Positions 62,601 to 64,000 of a stretch of 64,000 nucleotides of DNA are shown here, piece by piece. Every line of letters begins with the position of its first letter. The first letter of the stretch is position 1. The notes under the pieces were generated by a model that saw only the letters and a program-made list of their open reading frames with translations, was not told the DNA's origin and did no database searches. This DNA is from Aquilaria yunnanensis. Lineage: Eukaryota; Streptophyta; Magnoliopsida; Malvales; Thymelaeaceae. The position numbers and the translations under genes are program-made. Location of the stretch: NCBI GenBank assembly GCA_039654915.1, contig CM077599.1, positions 64,501 through 128,500 of the forward strand. The letters are read 5' to 3'.

Positions 62601-62817
62601 AACACTGAAATACTGCTCATGAGAAGCTTATTGTGTAAGATATCTCTAATACTCCTAATTTACAATTCTTTAGTTACTAGCTAATCATCTCCCTCGTTCA
62701 GATCATTAGCAGAGCAATATATATATATATATATATATATTCCTTAACAGTTACCATTTCAAACATACATCTATTAGCTAACTTCCACTATGTTTTTACC
62801 TTCATACAGGTAAATAG
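56666..62817 (+). CDS. U11/U12 snRNP 25-kDa-like ubiquitin-fold protein, 5 exons, 143 aa
   Basis: Coding exons 56666-56804, 57004-57103, 60775-60874, 62550-62634, 62810-62817, all with GT-AG borders and matching phases. The protein has a 30-residue N-terminus, then a ubiquitin-like domain (about 34-121) with RLSILKLDGSCFDVEV, AKVGELKVAVVQAF, ISWSHVWSQFCLCYKDQ and GFFGIEDGDQLCFIRRVSS, then a basic tail (EKRRRN). LDG-x-x-F-V, ISW-HVW-FCL and IxDGDQLxF are the pattern of the SNRNP25 ubiquitin-fold family. The human-type protein is part of the U11/U12 di-snRNP that recognises minor introns, but plants also have paralogs of unproven role, and the FCLCY...DGDQL form looks like that paralog group. 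If the last intron is retained, the tail reads through to a stop at 62682-62684. Intron 2 (3.67 kb) is AT-rich with no recognised content. Confidence 0.85.
57104..60774 (+). other. Large intron 2 of the SNRNP25-like gene
   Basis: 3,671 bp of AT-rich sequence. I find no element ends or coding domains. Open frames at 57119-57310 and 57675-58019 have no family resemblance. Confidence 0.5.
60875..62549 (+). other. Intron 3 of the SNRNP25-like gene
   Basis: 1,675 bp, AT-rich, nothing recognised. Confidence 0.5.
62716..62741. repeat. (AT)n microsatellite
   Basis: About 12 AT units in the last intron of the SNRNP25-like gene. Confidence 0.9.
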
Positions 62818-63299
62818 CCATGCAAAAGAAAACTTGGAGTAGGTGAAGATGGTGGGTGCGGAAGACCAGCGGCAGTTGAGCTAATATCTTCTTCTTTGAC
62901 GGATCTATCCCCAATAGTACAAGATTACTCTAGGCAGTTCAGTTTTAATTAGGACAATATAATTTAGAATTTTGCTTCTTACTACTTTCACTTACACCTA
63001 CATTTTCATTAACTTAAGGTGTTTGTTTGATTTCTTAAAGAGCCAGAGATGAATTAAGGCATTTGTTTTTTTCAGGCAAGTCTATTTCTAATACATAATT
63101 GGTCATCAGGCATCTACATAAGCAATTGTGTGTGCTAAGGGACAAACAATAAAATAAGCCTTATTAATTGGCCAATGCCTTACAACGCCAACGTGGAAGA
63201 CAACAAACTTCCATTCCAGCTGGTGTACATAGAATAAAAGTAGATATTTGGGTGAAGTAGGAACTTCCTTAAATAATCGAGACAAAATAACAATCAATG

Positions 63300-63618
63300 A
63301 ATATTTTTTAGCTCGGGAAACTCTAGGGAGGAGGGTTTCGAAAGCAGAAGCTTAACGTTGTAGGAAGAGTGAAAGGAGGGAAAAGTAGAGATAAGGATAA
63401 GGCATAATTCCATAATGATTCCATTTATGAGGAGATATTCATCGATCTAAAAACATGAGAGACATAGTCTGAAAAAAAATGAAAATGAAACTAACATAAA
63501 CAAACTTGACAGCTAAACAATCTACAATTACATGCATGGCCAGCTAGCCTTCTTCATATGTAATGGTCCATCATGGCACTGGTAACCCATGTAGGCTAGA
63601 TACAGTAACAAACCATCC
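63300..63618 (-). repeat. LTR-like sequence downstream of a minus-strand gypsy pol end
   Basis: On minus, after GAGGGGGATGGTT, a TGTTACTGTATCTAGCC start follows the pol remnant, as LTRs do. The sequence runs on to ACTAAAAAATATTC-like text near 63300. The far end is not defined. Confidence 0.4.
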
Positions 63619-63735
63619 CCCTCGAAAGACTCTTGTCCTCAAGAGTGATGAAAATCTGGAATCCTGGTGGCAAGAATGTCATAGTCTTCCTAAGTTATAT
63701 CCTCGAGTTAATTTGGAGTAAGACCAATGGACTAG
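63619..63735 (-). pseudogene. Gypsy pol 3' end (chromodomain tail) remnant
   Basis: The minus-strand frames read VLVHWS, then LEDIT and EDYDILATRIPDFH, then LEDKSL and a purine-rich GAGGGGGA. This is the usual ending of plant Ty3/gypsy pol: chromodomain, then the TWED...FPxFHLEDK block, then the polypurine tract. Two frame changes break it. Confidence 0.6.
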
Positions 63736-63739
63736 TACA

Positions 63740-64000
63740 TGAGTAATGATGTCCGGGGACATCTTCACTGGAAGGCATGGTGACTTCTGGGAGGACTTCC
63801 TGTGAGGGGAAGCGCCTGGAGTTGAGGTTTCCCAGGGGGATGTGCCTACAAAGCTCAGAGAATAGGGTTAGGAGGTCCCCGGGGTGCTTTTCCGGGGAGG
63901 AGCCTCCGACGCCCAAGTCAGTTTCCTGAGAAGGTAAGGGGGAAGCACTAGAGTTTTTAGTGGGCTTACCTGTGTTTTCTCAAGGGGGAGGAGTCCAACC
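63740..64000 (-). repeat. Tat-type LTR tail fragment at the window edge
   Basis: On minus it reads CTGACTTGGGCGTCGGAGG and continues GC-rich with CCCCGGGGACC and GCTTTGTAGGCACATCC. The GACTTGGGCGTCGGAG phrase is a recurring tail motif of Tat-type plant LTRs. The 73-codon open frame here is not considered protein-coding. The element continues beyond the window. Confidence 0.45.

Noticed and set aside
63695..63916. 73-codon minus-strand frame with a GC-rich start
   Set aside because: It overlaps an LTR tail motif and then runs out of frame into a gypsy pol remnant, so it is not a gene.

Overview
The window is nuclear DNA from a flowering plant, most likely a eudicot. It is AT-rich, its genes have many introns with GT-AG borders, it contains plant-specific transposon families (CACTA/En-Spm, Ty3/gypsy, Mutator-like and Stowaway-like elements), and it carries a plant mitochondrial elongation factor G gene with a telo-box promoter. 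There are no bacterial genes, CRISPR arrays, tRNAs or rRNAs that I can support.

Only two host genes can be reconstructed with confidence. The first (5755-15695, + strand) is mitochondrial EF-G. I assembled all 20 exons, in frame throughout, into a 755-residue protein with a transit peptide and all five GTPase motifs. Its introns hold two copies of one dispersed repeat, and one copy is split by a 249-bp Stowaway-like MITE. The second (56666-62817, + strand) is a five-exon gene for a 143-residue ubiquitin-fold protein related to the U11/U12 snRNP 25-kDa protein, with a 3.7-kb intron.

Almost everything else is transposable-element debris. From left to right: a Tat-like gypsy remnant with an antisense gag-like ORF followed by an LTR-like block (about 240-2532); an inverted-repeat element (3874-4775); a complete-ended 10.6-kb CACTA element (15960-26574, TSD ATC) that begins 265 bp after the EF-G stop codon; a decayed Ty3/gypsy element (26691-34871) with a 2.87-kb solo LTR nested in its integrase region (perfect TSD GGTAC) and a fragment of a different gypsy integrase embedded in its chromodomain; a 637-bp Mutator-like MITE with a 9-bp TSD (35711-36347); a LINE 3' fragment (about 36940-37785); a 986-bp foldback element (38001-38986); unrecognised gene-like remnants (40200-44700); a second CACTA element of the same family on the - strand (45257-54262) with one damaged end; and gypsy and LTR remnants at the right edge.

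The two CACTA elements are the main comparative interest. They share terminal CACTACT sequence, subterminal palindromic CCAACGGC/GCCGTTGG arrays, a noncoding first exon, a TNP2 gene and a TNPA-like (Transposase_24) gene. Both also have a degenerate telomere-like tract just upstream of TNP2. Copy 2 additionally carries a 600-bp ATT microsatellite and an 11-copy 74-bp minisatellite. Both TNP2 genes are broken. I found no evidence for a wholly new functional system. The most unusual signals are the telomere-like tracts, the chimeric chromodomain, and a spliced-looking coding remnant at 43.8-44.7 kb that I could not identify.
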